Shown here piece by piece: positions 53,216 to 62,461 of a stretch of 64,000 nucleotides of DNA (the first letter of the stretch is position 1; each line of letters starts with the position of its first letter). The stretch is from contig OZ220684.1 in NCBI GenBank assembly GCA_965116395.1, positions 434,001 through 498,000 on the forward strand, written 5' to 3'. Source of the DNA: Bin5 sp965116395. Its GTDB lineage: Bacteria > Chloroflexota > Anaerolineae > Caldilineales > Caldilineaceae. The translations under genes and the position numbers were made by a program. The notes under the pieces were generated by a model. It was not told the origin of the DNA. It did not search any database and saw nothing but the letters and a program-made list of their open reading frames with translations.

Positions 53216-54733
53216 TCAATCGGAAGGCAGTACTTCGAAGTGTGAGCATCCTCCTCTGTTGCAGGCGGCGACCCAGTAGAAGTTGCGTCTGTCGAGCTCC
53301 GTGTGGGTGAAGGTGGTCTCGGTAAGGCCGGTGGCCAGTTGTTTGCAGATGGTGGAGAAGCCATCGGAATAGACTATACAGGCGTTGCCAAAGGCGTGGT
53401 GATGATAGAGGTTGTAGTAGTCGGCTTCGTCGACCGGATCCCAGCTGACGACGATGGAAGAGCCTTCGGGGGCGAAGGTGAGGTTGGAGGGGACAGGGGG
53501 AATGTCCACGACCGGCCTGACGGGGCTCTCTGCCTGAAAGGGCGAGCAGCCGACGCTGCTGCAAGCGGCGACCCAGAAGTTAGTGCGTTTTTCGGGGTCG
53601 ACGTGCGTGTAGGTGGTCGTGGTGAGATTGGCGGCCAGAAGGTCGCAGCCGCCAGATGTGCCGTCGGATTCTACCATACAGAAGATGGAGGATCTGTGGT
53701 GATAGTAAAGGTTGTAGTAGTCGGCGCCTTCAACCGGATCCCAGGAAAGTATGACTGATGTTCCTTCGAAGGCGTAGGTAAAGTTTGACGGAGTGGGGGG
53801 GAAGTCTATGCCGAGTCTGACGGGGGAGCCAGCAGGCGGGCTGGCTGTGTTTTCGGAGATGAGGGGTGAGCAGCCGCTGCTGTTGCAGGCGCGCACCCAG
53901 TAGAAGTTACGGCCACCGGGGGGTTCGACGTGCGTGTAGGTGGTCTCGCCGTGGACTGTGGCCAGCTGCCGGCAGAATTTTGGACTGGCGAGGTGGGTTA
54001 AGCGGCAGCGCGAATCGTAGAAATCGTCATGATAGAGGATGTAGTGGTCGGCGCCGGCTACCGGATCCCAATGGAGAATGATCGAGGAACCCTGGAGTGT
54101 GTAGGAGAGATTGGACGGTGTGCTGAGAGCCCTATTGAGTGGAAAACGGCCTCTCGAGGTGTCGCAGTAGCCAATGCTGACGTCGATCTTTACGCCGGTG
54201 GGGGCTTGGCTGATCAGTTCATGCAGATCTCGCAGAATGCCCTTTTCAAGGTGGGCGAACTGGTTGGGGAAACAGCCGCTGAAGTTATTGCCGAAGACGT
54301 AGAGGTTGGTGATGTTTGCAGCGTTTTCCCATTCAAGTGGGAACTGACCTGTCAGGTTGTTGTATCTGAGGTTGAGGTAATGGAGCTCTGGAAGTGTACC
54401 CAGCTCTGGTGCGAGTTCGCCGGTCAGGTTGTTGTCTTTGAGGTTGAGCCGGGAGACGCAGCCGTTTTCTGCGGTGGTTACGCCGACCCAGGTAGAGAGA
54501 GGTTGCTGGCTGAGCCAGTTGGTGTTGTCGTGCCAGTTCGGTCCGTCGGTGGCGTTGAAGAGGGCAGTTAAGGCGGCTCGATCGGTCTCGGCGCAGGAGG
54601 TGGGTGCCGCTTGAGAGAGGGGGGAGTCGTCCGCGGGTCTGGGATCGCTGCCGCAGGAAGAAAGGGTTGTAACCAGAATGAGGACTGTCAGGAGTGCAGC
54701 GAACCTGCTGCGGCAGTTGGAATGGCGCGCCAT
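53216..54733 (-). CDS. LRR and FN3-like lipoprotein
   Basis: 505-aa predicted lipoprotein. ATG at 54733 gives a signal with lipobox LSSC (Cys27). Next is an LRR cap (DRAALTALFNATDGPNWHD), then about four short LRR units (YLNLRYNNLTGQFPLEW) and a Cys-rich end. Three FN3-like domains follow, each with the pattern LHWDPVAGADHY...YTHVEPPGGRNFYWVRACN, and each ends with a Cys-Ser pair (GCSP, GCSH). The cysteine pairs suggest disulfides outside the cell. It is related to the giant LRR proteins in building blocks but lacks the zincin-like domain and the Thr-Pro linkers. A promoter lies at 54812-54840. Role: surface recognition or adhesion, by inference. Confidence 0.82.
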   Translation of the reverse strand: MARHSNCRSRFAALLTVLILVTTLSSCGSDPRPADDSPLSQAAPTSCAETDRAALTALFNATDGPNWHDNTNWLSQQPLSTWVGVTTAENGCVSRLNLKDNNLTGELAPELGTLPELHYLNLRYNNLTGQFPLEWENAANITNLYVFGNNFSGCFPNQFAHLEKGILRDLHELISQAPTGVKIDVSIGYCDTSRGRFPLNRALSTPSNLSYTLQGSSIILHWDPVAGADHYILYHDDFYDSRCRLTHLASPKFCRQLATVHGETTYTHVEPPGGRNFYWVRACNSSGCSPLISENTASPPAGSPVRLGIDFPPTPSNFTYAFEGTSVILSWDPVEGADYYNLYYHHRSSIFCMVESDGTSGGCDLLAANLTTTTYTHVDPEKRTNFWVAACSSVGCSPFQAESPVRPVVDIPPVPSNLTFAPEGSSIVVSWDPVDEADYYNLYHHHAFGNACIVYSDGFSTICKQLATGLTETTFTHTELDRRNFYWVAACNRGGCSHFEVLPSD

Positions 54734-54811
54734 ATGCGTCTCTTCATATGGCACCGGAAAAGAGGCGGTCATTATGGGGAGTCAAGGCTTTCAACTCCCT
54801 AGTACTGTTCA

Positions 54812-54840
54812 TTTGTATCGAATTGTATACGTTTTGTCAA
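54812..54840 (-). promoter_or_regulatory. Promoter for the LRR/FN3-like lipoprotein gene
   Basis: On the minus strand TTGACA (54840-54835) and TACAAA (54817-54812) are 17 bases apart in an A/T-rich island. The start site would be near 54805, about 70 bases before the ATG at 54733. Confidence 0.6.
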
Positions 54841-55029
54841 GTTATCCGAAAGGGCGATATTGGAGTCAGTGGGGAAGGGATTCCGCGTTGCACGCCATGG
54901 GCCAGAGCTAACAGTTGGCTGTCTGGCAAGAAGGCGTGGGATGTTGTGGCGGAGCCGATGGCGGTCGATTCGGGAAACTGAACTCTGGGGGGCGCTGAAC
55001 ACAGTGCTGAAAAGAAGGTCAAGCAGCGA

Positions 55030-56430
55030 CTAGATGCGTTCGAAGTAGCGGGTGCGTTCCCAGTCGGTGACGGCTTTGCGGTAGGCTTCGGCTTCGGTGG
55101 TGTAGAAGTGGGTGTAGTGTTCGACTACGTCGGCGCCGAACGCGGTGTGGGCGAGGTCGCTGTTTGCGAAGTTGCTGACGGCTTCTTCGAGGGTGGCGGG
55201 CAGCATCTGCTTGTCTGTGGCTGCGTAGAGGTCGCCGATATGGGCGGGCAGGGGCTCGATCTGTTGCTCGATGCCGGTCAGACCGGAGGCGATAACGGCT
55301 GCGTAGGCGAGGTAGGGGTTGATATCTGCGCCGGTAATGCGGCACTCGATGCGTAGACTGGATCCTGTGCCGACGATACGGAAGCCGGCGGTGCGGTTGT
55401 CGGGCGACCAGGCGAGGGCGGTTGGGGCCCAGCTGCCGGCCTCGTACCGCTTGTAGGAGTTCACGGTTGGGGCGTAGCAGACCATTAGCTCCGGCACGTA
55501 GCGCATCCAGCCGCCCAGGAACCAGCGGAAGTGGTCGGAGCAGGCGATGCCGGAGAGGTCGCCGGTGCCGGGAAAGGCGTTGGTCATTTCACCGTTAGCG
55601 GTCATCCACAGGCTGACGTGGAGGTGGGAACTGGAACCGGCCTCGGCTGCGTCAGGCTTGGCCATGAAGGTGGCGCAGCAGCCGAGCTGATCTGATATCT
55701 CTTTTACTGCCTGTTTGAGCAGTACGTGGCGGTCGGCCATTTCCAGGAGTGGGGCGTAACGGATGTTCAACTCGTGCTGGCTTTTTCCAAATTCGCCCTT
55801 GGAGGACTCGACGGGGACACCGGATGCGGCGAGATGGCGGCGATAAGCGCCGTTGAGGTCTTCGGTCCTGGTCATTTGCAGGAGGTGGTAGTCTTCGCGG
55901 TACCATCCGACTTTGGCCAGGTCACGATAGCCGTTGCTGGCTGCGTCCATGTATGAGGTCCGATACAGGAAGTATTCCAGCTCTGACCCGGCCATGGCTT
56001 CGAAACCCCGGGAGCGCAGCCTTTCAAGCTGGCGGCGCAGGATCGAACGCGGTGCGACTGTTACAGGTTCGTGCCCTGGATCCAATTGCGCGTCGCAGAT
56101 CACGAGGGCGGTGCGGTCGAGCCAGGACAGTTCGCGGAGTGTACCCAGATCGGGCACAAGGTGGACGTCGCCGTATCCTGATTCCCAGTTCGAGAACTGG
56201 TACCCGGGGACGGGTTCCATCTCCATGTCCACGGTAAAGAGGTAGTCGCAGGCATGGGTGCCGCTCGCTACGTCGCTGAGGAAGAAGGAGGCGTCGAGGC
56301 GCTTACCCACCAGTTTTCCATAAGGTTCGGTGAGCGCGAGGAGGACGGTGTCAATGGAGCCTTCGTCGACGGCTGTGCGCAATTGGTCGACGGTGAGCAT
56401 TCCTGGGACATTATTTTGATCTGTTTGCAT
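55030..56430 (-). CDS. Glutamine synthetase-family ligase (PuuA/GlnA-like)
   Basis: 466-aa enzyme of the glutamine synthetase superfamily. Metal and substrate motifs are visible: SELEYFLY (metal-binding glutamates), GEFGKSQHELN, KPDAAEAGSSSHLHVSL (the ATP and ammonia-site His region), NSYKRYEAGSWAP and NRTAGFRIV, RIECRITGADINPYL. The sequence is closer to gamma-glutamylpolyamine or gamma-glutamylamide synthetases than to the housekeeping GlnA: the adenylylation-site segment is not recognisable. It probably joins glutamate to an amine at the cost of ATP; the amine is unknown. ATG at 56430 has GGAGGAAAA upstream, and a -10 (TATAAT) lies at 56508-56513 on the minus strand. Confidence 0.87.
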   Translation of the reverse strand: MQTDQNNVPGMLTVDQLRTAVDEGSIDTVLLALTEPYGKLVGKRLDASFFLSDVASGTHACDYLFTVDMEMEPVPGYQFSNWESGYGDVHLVPDLGTLRELSWLDRTALVICDAQLDPGHEPVTVAPRSILRRQLERLRSRGFEAMAGSELEYFLYRTSYMDAASNGYRDLAKVGWYREDYHLLQMTRTEDLNGAYRRHLAASGVPVESSKGEFGKSQHELNIRYAPLLEMADRHVLLKQAVKEISDQLGCCATFMAKPDAAEAGSSSHLHVSLWMTANGEMTNAFPGTGDLSGIACSDHFRWFLGGWMRYVPELMVCYAPTVNSYKRYEAGSWAPTALAWSPDNRTAGFRIVGTGSSLRIECRITGADINPYLAYAAVIASGLTGIEQQIEPLPAHIGDLYAATDKQMLPATLEEAVSNFANSDLAHTAFGADVVEHYTHFYTTEAEAYRKAVTDWERTRYFERI

Positions 56431-56507
56431 TTTCTTTTCCTCCGGCTTGACTGGCTTCCGCGGCGCAGGAATCTGCTCAATGGAACCTGTTACGGTGTCG
56501 TTGGGGA

Positions 56508-56513
56508 ATTATA
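56508..56513 (-). promoter_or_regulatory. Candidate -10 box of the glutamine-synthetase-family gene
   Basis: The minus strand reads TATAAT at 56513-56508, 80 bases before the ATG. The -35 is weak (TTGTTC, spacing 14), so only the -10 is assigned. Confidence 0.35.
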
Positions 56514-56589
56514 TACGGAAGTGGGTGGAACAATCTACTTTGGCTTGTAAACGGATGACTACGTTGCGACTTTCGGGGGTAGAGGACTG

Positions 56590-56860
56590 GTTAATCCACG
56601 GAGGGGCGCGGAGAACGGCAACGGCAACACCTTTTGATCCACGAAGGGCCACGAAGGACCACGAAGAACACCTTCCTTTGCTCCTCGGAGGGGCGCGGAG
56701 AACGGCAACGGCAACACCTTTGTCCACGGAGGGCCACGGAGAACGGCAACGGCAACGGCAACACCCTTTATCCGCGAAGGGCCGCGAAGAACGGCAACGG
56801 CAACACCTTTTGATCCACGGAGGGCCACGAAGGACCGCGAAGAACTCCTTTCTATTATCC
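56590..56860. repeat. Array 5 of ~45-bp dispersed repeats
   Basis: Five or six units of the GAACGGCAACGGCAACACC type followed by TTTTGATCC or TTTGTCC and the ACGGAGGGCCACGGA or GCGAAGGGCCGCGAA doublet. Compared with arrays 1-3, GAACTGCAACTTC is replaced by GAACGGCAACGGC, so this array is a sub-family. It fills the centre of the gene-free stretch 56431-57007. Confidence 0.85.
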
Positions 56861-56946
56861 GAGTAGGGAATTTTTGGGGCCACGGAAGAACGCCGCTTTT
56901 TGTCAAGGTAAGAGCGGGGGGTACACCTTTTTTCAGTTGTCTGGGG

Positions 56947-56974
56947 CGGCGCCGAGCCACTTGGCTCGGCGCCG
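56947..56974. terminator. Perfect 13-bp hairpin downstream of the GH116 gene
   Basis: CGGCGCCGAGCCA (56947-56959), loop CT, TGGCTCGGCGCCG (56962-56974). It lies 34 bases after the stop of the glycosidase gene on the minus strand. No U-tract follows on either strand (the minus side reads GCCCCAGACAAC), so it is a strong stem-loop that may protect the 3' end or stop transcription imperfectly. Confidence 0.5.
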
Positions 56975-57007
56975 GTTTATGGGCGAGTCAGGAGAAGGGT
57001 GGGCAGC

Positions 57008-59635
57008 TCACTGGTAGAGCACCTGGAGTGTTTGCCCGGCCTGGATTTGGGTCTTTGATTGCAGGGTGATGGCGCCGTCCTGTTGTCCGAATGCGACCGG
57101 TTCGCCGTCAAGGGTAATGCGGGCTACCGGTGTGTCGGCGAGGGAGGGCAGGTTGATGTGCTGGAGGGGGAGGGCGCCGTAGAGGACTTTGAGGGAGCAG
57201 CGGTCCGGGGCGGTCTGGAACTGACCCCAGCCGGAGTCGAGGGACCAGAAGCAGTTGAACTCGCCATTGTCCTCCTGGACTGGCTGGAAGCCGATACTGC
57301 CGCCGACCATGTCGAATTGGAAGCCGGAGAAGGCGTTGAGCAGGGCGTAGGATGCCATGCTGCGGGCATAGTTGTTGCCGCACTCGAATTCGTTCCAGGG
57401 GTTGCGGCGTTCACCATCGTAGCGTTGGCGGATGGCGTCGACGCAGCGCATGCCTTCGTCGACGAGCCCGACCATGATCATGTGGCAGGCGGCGGCGTAT
57501 TCGAAGCCGTTCATGGTTTCCTGCGAGTAGGGGGCGGGGATGAGCGGCTTCTGTTCTTCCTCGGGCCAGGCGCAGATGACGAGGCCACCTTCATCGTTGA
57601 GGGCGTAGATACGGCAGGGGTTGTAGACCTGGCTCATTTCGGGAACGTAGTTGTACTTGTAGATGGCGGCGCAGGCCTGTTTGACCTGTTCCGGGTCGTG
57701 GAGGTCGCCGAGTCCGTAGAGGGAGGCGTGCCACTGGGCGAGCACCTGGTCGATGCTGCTGCCCTCGCCGATCTGGTACTTGATCTCGTTGTGTTCGGAA
57801 TTCCAATAGGCATCGAGGGCGGAGCCGCCTTTGAGGGAGTCGTCCTGGGGGCCGTAGGATTCGACCAAGGCGCGGTCGGCGAGGTCAACTTTCTGAACGT
57901 AGTATTCGCCGTTGAAGAGATTGGCGTCGACCCAGGCTTTGCCGCGTTCGAAGATGGCGTGGTATTCGGAGGCGGTTGCCACGTCGCCGATTGATTCGGC
58001 CATTTCGGAGGCGGCTTTGAGCGCGCCGAGGTAGAAGCCTGTCAGCCAGGAGTTGGGGCCGAAGAGCTCCATATCGAGGGTATGGTGCTGGCGGCCTGTG
58101 AGCACGCCGGACTTGTCCGGGTCCCAGCGGTCGATGTTTTCGGAGCTCCAGGCATATTCGAGGGACTTCTTAACGCCGGGCCAGACGGAGCGCAACCACT
58201 CGTGATCGCCGCTGATTTTCCAGTCGCGATAGGTTTTCATGACGCCGCCGAACTGGCCGTCGCAGCAGGGGCGGAAGGGCCAGGGTTCGGAGCCGAGGGG
58301 GAGCTGGATGCGGAATGGCATTGCGCCGTTTTCGAGGAGGTTGTAGCGGTAGTCGGCGGTGCGCATGGTGCGCTCGAGAGCGGGGAAGAGGAAGGGTAGG
58401 GCCTGCTGGTAGTTCCAGACGTGGGTACAACTGCCTTCGCAGCAGCCTTCATCAGGGTGCAGTCCTTCCCAGCCGTAGAATGTGCCGTCCTCCAGGCGCA
58501 GTACGGTGGGCGATTTGAGGATGGAGATATTGGCGGACACTGCGTCGAGGGCTGTGGCCGGAATGGTCGAGGCGAAGAGCGCGTCTTTGAAGCGTTTCGT
58601 CTCGTCGTAGAGGCGCGGCCAGTTCTCGATGGCGTACTGTGCGCTAGCGCTGGAATCGTCCCATTGGGTGGCGTAGTAGTTTTTCCAGGTCTGTGTGTTG
58701 GCTTGCTCTTTTTTCCAGTAGTTCTCGCAGGTGGGGAAGCTCCAACTGATGACGAAGCGGACGCGGCGGGTTTCGCCGGCGGCGACTGGCAAATGGATGG
58801 CGAGCAGGCCTGTGTCCTGTTCGGTGAATTGGGCGCCGCCGCCTCGCTGGTCGGCGGATTCGTAGACCCGATTTTCGAAGGGTCCGGGTGTATTGAGGTC
58901 TTTCCAGTAGACTTCGAGGTTGTCGAACCAGGCACCGCGGAACCAGTTCTGCTGCCAGCTGACGTCGACATCGCCGGCGAGCCCGGCGTCGGTGGCGAGG
59001 GTCAGGTTGCCGTAGGCGGTGTCTTCGGGCTGGAGGCTGTCGGAGGAGAGGTGGAGGGCGTGGCCCCATGTGCGCTCCTCGATTGTGTTCAGGTTTGTGG
59101 CGGGCAGGGGGTTGGTGAGCACGCCGACGACGGTGTAGGTGAGATCGGCGTCGGTGGAATTTGTGACGCTGAATTCGAAGAAGGCGGCGGGAATTCCGGA
59201 GTCGTCTTCGTTGGTGGGGATGAAGGGGTTGAAGGCGGTCATCCGGACCTGGCCGGGGAAGGTTTCGTCCCGGTACGTGAGCTCGGCGAGTGGGAACTGG
59301 CCGTGGAAGTCGACGCTCTCGAAGTGGGGCAGGCCGGTCAGATATTCGCGGCGGGGGCCCCAGCCGAATGTGCTGAAGGTCGGGGCGACGAGCTCTCCCT
59401 GATAGGGAGAGTGCAGGTTGCCGTGGAGGATGCGGGCGTCGGTAACCTGGCCGTCCTTTTCGGCGCGGATGGCGAAGTGGGAGAAGCCGTTTACGCCGCC
59501 TTTGTTGGGACGGTTGAAGATTTCCCAGTCGATGAGGCGTCCGTTGCCGGCGAGGCCGATGCAGCCGGTGCCGATGCCGCCGAGTGGGAAGGATATCTGG
59601 TTGGTTTTTTCGTTGCGGTAGACGAAGTGCTCCAT
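57008..59635 (-). CDS. GH116-family glycoside hydrolase (GBA2-like)
   Basis: 875-aa enzyme of the non-lysosomal glucosylceramidase/GH116 family. The N-terminal domain shows IGTGCIGLAGNGRLIDWEIFNRP and YQGELVAP. The (alpha/alpha)6 domain has CCEGSCTHVWNYQQALPFL (nucleophile region), HHTLDMELFGPNSWLTGFYL (likely acid/base Asp) and IGEGSSIDQVLAQWHASL. Archaeal and bacterial members hydrolyse beta-glucosides or beta-xylosides, and others beta-N-acetylglucosaminides, so the sugar is open. No signal peptide is present; it acts in the cytoplasm. ATG at 59635 has CCGGAGA upstream. It follows the sugar ABC importer genes at 59.8-63.8 kb on the same strand, so it probably cleaves the imported oligosaccharide. 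Confidence 0.88.
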   Translation of the reverse strand: MEHFVYRNEKTNQISFPLGGIGTGCIGLAGNGRLIDWEIFNRPNKGGVNGFSHFAIRAEKDGQVTDARILHGNLHSPYQGELVAPTFSTFGWGPRREYLTGLPHFESVDFHGQFPLAELTYRDETFPGQVRMTAFNPFIPTNEDDSGIPAAFFEFSVTNSTDADLTYTVVGVLTNPLPATNLNTIEERTWGHALHLSSDSLQPEDTAYGNLTLATDAGLAGDVDVSWQQNWFRGAWFDNLEVYWKDLNTPGPFENRVYESADQRGGGAQFTEQDTGLLAIHLPVAAGETRRVRFVISWSFPTCENYWKKEQANTQTWKNYYATQWDDSSASAQYAIENWPRLYDETKRFKDALFASTIPATALDAVSANISILKSPTVLRLEDGTFYGWEGLHPDEGCCEGSCTHVWNYQQALPFLFPALERTMRTADYRYNLLENGAMPFRIQLPLGSEPWPFRPCCDGQFGGVMKTYRDWKISGDHEWLRSVWPGVKKSLEYAWSSENIDRWDPDKSGVLTGRQHHTLDMELFGPNSWLTGFYLGALKAASEMAESIGDVATASEYHAIFERGKAWVDANLFNGEYYVQKVDLADRALVESYGPQDDSLKGGSALDAYWNSEHNEIKYQIGEGSSIDQVLAQWHASLYGLGDLHDPEQVKQACAAIYKYNYVPEMSQVYNPCRIYALNDEGGLVICAWPEEEQKPLIPAPYSQETMNGFEYAAACHMIMVGLVDEGMRCVDAIRQRYDGERRNPWNEFECGNNYARSMASYALLNAFSGFQFDMVGGSIGFQPVQEDNGEFNCFWSLDSGWGQFQTAPDRCSLKVLYGALPLQHINLPSLADTPVARITLDGEPVAFGQQDGAITLQSKTQIQAGQTLQVLYQ

Positions 59636-59649
59636 TTGAATCTCCGGAA

Positions 59650-59685
59650 GGTCAGTGGTCAGTGGTCAGTGGTCAGTGGTCAGTG
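59650..59685. repeat. GGTCAGT heptamer tract
   Basis: Five perfect GGTCAGT units and a partial one (59650-59685) directly before the GH116 gene. Related heptamers occur at 44235-44262 (GGGGTCA) and 48638-48653. Confidence 0.85.
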
Positions 59686-59792
59686 AAGTGCATTATAGGG
59701 ACGGCAGACTGTTGGGTGCTAGTTTGATGGTGGCTGGAATCTGGTTCGTGGGGTGAAATTGGTTTGAAGCGGGACATGGGCGGGAGACTGGG

Positions 59793-60470
59793 TTATGCCT
59801 GCGCCTCTTTTTGCAAGACGAGTTGGTCGTTGGCGGCGATGAAGAGACTGTAGATTACCGGTAGGAGGAGGAGCAGTCCCAGGCTGATGTAGGCGACGCA
59901 GAAGCTGAAGAGAATACCGATAGCCAGGAGACCCAGGCTGTTAGTGGGATAGCGGCTGGACAGGATGAGGGCGTCGCGTATACAGGCGCGGACGCCTTTA
60001 TCGGGTTGCCTGGACAGAGAAGGAAAGGTATAGAGTGACAGTGTTGCCATCACTGCGCATCCCAGGAGGTCGGCTGCGAGGCCGACCCATACGATGGGGG
60101 CGACGGGTTCGGTTTGAAGGGCCGGCAGGGTTGTCATGAGAGCGAGCAGTGGGAAGGCCGTCAGCAGGCTCAGGAGTGCGCAGCGCGGCCAGAGACGGCG
60201 GAAGTCATTGAAGATTGTGTATTGCCGGGGCACTATCCCTTGAATGAGGCGCATGTCGAAGGCGAGCAGGGCGGCCCATGCAGGACCGATGGTGAGGGCG
60301 GCCACGATAAGGGATGGGATGAAATGGCCGGCGGTGAAGAGGAAGGCGGCGGGCAGGCAGATGAGATTGAAGAGCAGTGCTCCCCAGAGCAGCTGGGGCA
60401 GGTTTTCCCAGAGTGTCTGGACAACCTGGATTACGTATGTGCTGCCGGTGATGCCCTGCTGACTGGTCAT
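59793..60470 (-). CDS. YesL-like (DUF624) membrane protein
   Basis: 225-aa membrane protein with about five or six helices (LLWGALLFNLICLPAAFLF, LIVAALTIGPAWAALLAF, then paired C-terminal helices). The pattern, and its position at the end of a carbohydrate ABC operon, match the YesL/DUF624 family whose function is not established. ATG at 60470 overlaps the stop of the permease gene by four bases (ATGA), and GAAGGG serves as RBS; a longer frame to 60509 would extend into that gene. The conserved middle segment RQYTIFNDFRRLWPR fits the family's cytoplasmic loop. Confidence 0.7.
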   Translation of the reverse strand: MTSQQGITGSTYVIQVVQTLWENLPQLLWGALLFNLICLPAAFLFTAGHFIPSLIVAALTIGPAWAALLAFDMRLIQGIVPRQYTIFNDFRRLWPRCALLSLLTAFPLLALMTTLPALQTEPVAPIVWVGLAADLLGCAVMATLSLYTFPSLSRQPDKGVRACIRDALILSSRYPTNSLGLLAIGILFSFCVAYISLGLLLLLPVIYSLFIAANDQLVLQKEAQA

Positions 60471-61360
60471 CCCTTCATACCGGTAATTGCTGCGCCCTGG
60501 ACGATCCATCGTTGCGCCAAGAGGAAGAAGACGAGTAGCGGAAAGATGGAGATCATGATGCCGGCCAGGACTTCAGACTGATTGCCGGAGCCCATGTAGC
60601 CGCGGATGGTGGCGATGGCGATGGGGAAGGTGAATTTGTCCCAATCGCGCAGGAAGAGCAGCGGCCCGACGAAGTTATTCCAGGAGGCGAGAAATGTAAA
60701 AATGCCGAGGGCGGAAAGGGCGGGTCCGGTCAAGGGGAGCAGGATTTGCCAGTATATGCGGAAGTAACCGGCACCGTCGATTTTGGCAGCGTCAAGGAGC
60801 TCTTCGGGCAAGGATTTGAAGTGCTGGCGCAGCAGGAATACGCCGAAGGCGCTGGTGACGCTGGGGAGGATGAGCGCCCAGTGCGTGTTCATCAGGTCGA
60901 GGGAGCGGATGATGATGAATGAGGGGATGAGGGTAACGGTTGCCGGGACCATCAATGAGGCGAGGAAGAGACCAAATAGGATGTCGCGGCCGAAAAAGCG
61001 CAGGCGGCCGAAGGCATAGCCCGCCATTGAGCAGGTGAGCAGCTGGGCGCCGGTGACGATGAGGGCGATCTTGAGGCTGTTCCAGAAGAACAGCATGAAC
61101 TCGATGTCGGGCGAATTAATGACAGTCAGATAGTTCTGCCAGTGTAGAGCAGTAGGCCAGAAGTCAGGGGGAAGATCGAAGGAGTTCTTTGGGTCCCGCA
61201 GCGAGGTGGAGAACATCCAGCTGATGGGCGCGATCTCGATGATCGCAATGCTAATCAGCAGCAGCCACAGCAGGGCCTCGCCCAGATGGAGCCAGACTGA
61301 CTTTCTATATGCCTTGTGAAGCGTAGCGGGCGTATTTGTTGAACCTGTTGTCGTTGCCAT
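60467..61360 (-). CDS. Carbohydrate ABC transporter permease (MalG/UgpE-like)
   Basis: 297-aa inner-membrane subunit with six helices. The EAA loop PEELLDAAKIDGAGYFRIYWQI is present, as are FWNSLKIALIVTGAQLLTCSMAGYAFGR and the C-terminal FFLLAQRWIVQGAAITGMKG, which are typical of this subfamily (CUT1). ATG at 61360 has only a weak RBS. It is translated after the MalF-like permease gene and coupled to the YesL-like gene. The ATPase (MsmK/MalK type) is not present and is probably shared with other importers. Confidence 0.93.
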   Translation of the reverse strand: MATTTGSTNTPATLHKAYRKSVWLHLGEALLWLLLISIAIIEIAPISWMFSTSLRDPKNSFDLPPDFWPTALHWQNYLTVINSPDIEFMLFFWNSLKIALIVTGAQLLTCSMAGYAFGRLRFFGRDILFGLFLASLMVPATVTLIPSFIIIRSLDLMNTHWALILPSVTSAFGVFLLRQHFKSLPEELLDAAKIDGAGYFRIYWQILLPLTGPALSALGIFTFLASWNNFVGPLLFLRDWDKFTFPIAIATIRGYMGSGNQSEVLAGIMISIFPLLVFFLLAQRWIVQGAAITGMKG

Positions 61361-61417
61361 CAGCTCGGTCTTCGGTCGGAATCCGTTAAGTGGGGCCGCG
61401 TCGAGAAAAGCTTTCCG

Positions 61418-62359
61418 CTATTCATAGTGAACCCAGCGCCGTGCGCCGAGGAATTGCAGCAACGTGAGCGCGATCAGAATGATAAACAGGGTAAAGGAAA
61501 CGGCGGAGGCGTAGCCCATTTCAAAGCCGCGGAATGCCTTCTCGTAGATGTACATGGCAATTACGCGGGAGGCGTCGCCAGGGCCGCCTTCGGTCAGAAC
61601 CCAGACATTGTCGAAGATCTGGAATGCGCCGATGAGAGAGATAACGATGGCAAAGAAGGCGGTGGGCGAGATCAGGGGCAGGGTAACATTGCGGAACTGT
61701 TGCCAGAAGCCGGCGCCATCGATGCGAGCGGCTTCGTAGTAGACAGCGGGAATGGCTTGCAGGCCGGCCAGATAGATTACCATGAGATAGCCGCAACTCT
61801 TCCAGACATCGTAGATCATGGCGGAGACCAGCGCCCAGGTGGAGCTACTGAGCCAAGGGACTGGGTCCAGTCCGATCTGGCCGATGAGGAAGTTGACTAC
61901 GCCTCTGTCCAGCGTCAGGAGGAAACGCCAGACTACGGCCAGAGACGCGGTTGTTGTCATTACCGGGAAAAAGATGGAGGTTCGCAGGACATAACGAATG
62001 CCCCAAGGCATTGTGCGATTGAGACCTACCGCAAGGAGGAGACCGAGAACGTTGTTGAGGAAAGTTGCGCCAACAACGAGCCGCAGAGAATTCCAGTAGA
62101 TCTTGAACATCCTGGAATCGGTAGCGAGCCGAGTGATGTTTTCAGCGCCGGCCCACTTTGGCGGCGTCAAGAGATCGTAGTGGAGAAAGATAAGAATGAG
62201 GGAGGCGAAGATTGGCAGAGCAGTGAAGGCAATGAGCCCCAACAAGGCTGGGGTGGCAAACAGATAGCCGGCCCATGCTTCGCGCCGGGCCAAGGTCATG
62301 CCTGTCAGGCGTTTGGTCAGCCCGCCGGTTTTTTCGTCAGGCAGTGCTGTTGAAGTCAT
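61418..62359 (-). CDS. Carbohydrate ABC transporter permease (MalF/UgpA-like)
   Basis: 313-aa partner permease. The first helix (AGYLFATPALLGLIAFTALPIFASLILIF) is the classical CUT1 start; LYFWNSLR-like IYWNSLRLVVGATFLNNVLGLLLA and the EAA loop IPAVYYEAARIDGAGFWQQFRN are clear. TEGGPGDASRVIAMYIYEKAFRGF is a conserved extracytoplasmic loop. ATG at 62359 has TTAGGA upstream. It lies 57 bases before the MalG-like gene and 102 bases after the binding-protein gene; together they transport an oligosaccharide of unknown identity. Confidence 0.94.
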   Translation of the reverse strand: MTSTALPDEKTGGLTKRLTGMTLARREAWAGYLFATPALLGLIAFTALPIFASLILIFLHYDLLTPPKWAGAENITRLATDSRMFKIYWNSLRLVVGATFLNNVLGLLLAVGLNRTMPWGIRYVLRTSIFFPVMTTTASLAVVWRFLLTLDRGVVNFLIGQIGLDPVPWLSSSTWALVSAMIYDVWKSCGYLMVIYLAGLQAIPAVYYEAARIDGAGFWQQFRNVTLPLISPTAFFAIVISLIGAFQIFDNVWVLTEGGPGDASRVIAMYIYEKAFRGFEMGYASAVSFTLFIILIALTLLQFLGARRWVHYE

Positions 62360-62461
62360 GTAATGTCCTAATGGAGGACTTTGGGATAGCAGGTTACCGA
62401 GCAGTTGACGGTACTGTGCTTTTCATACAGCCGGCGCCCTGCTATCCCTACTTTGGCCTGA

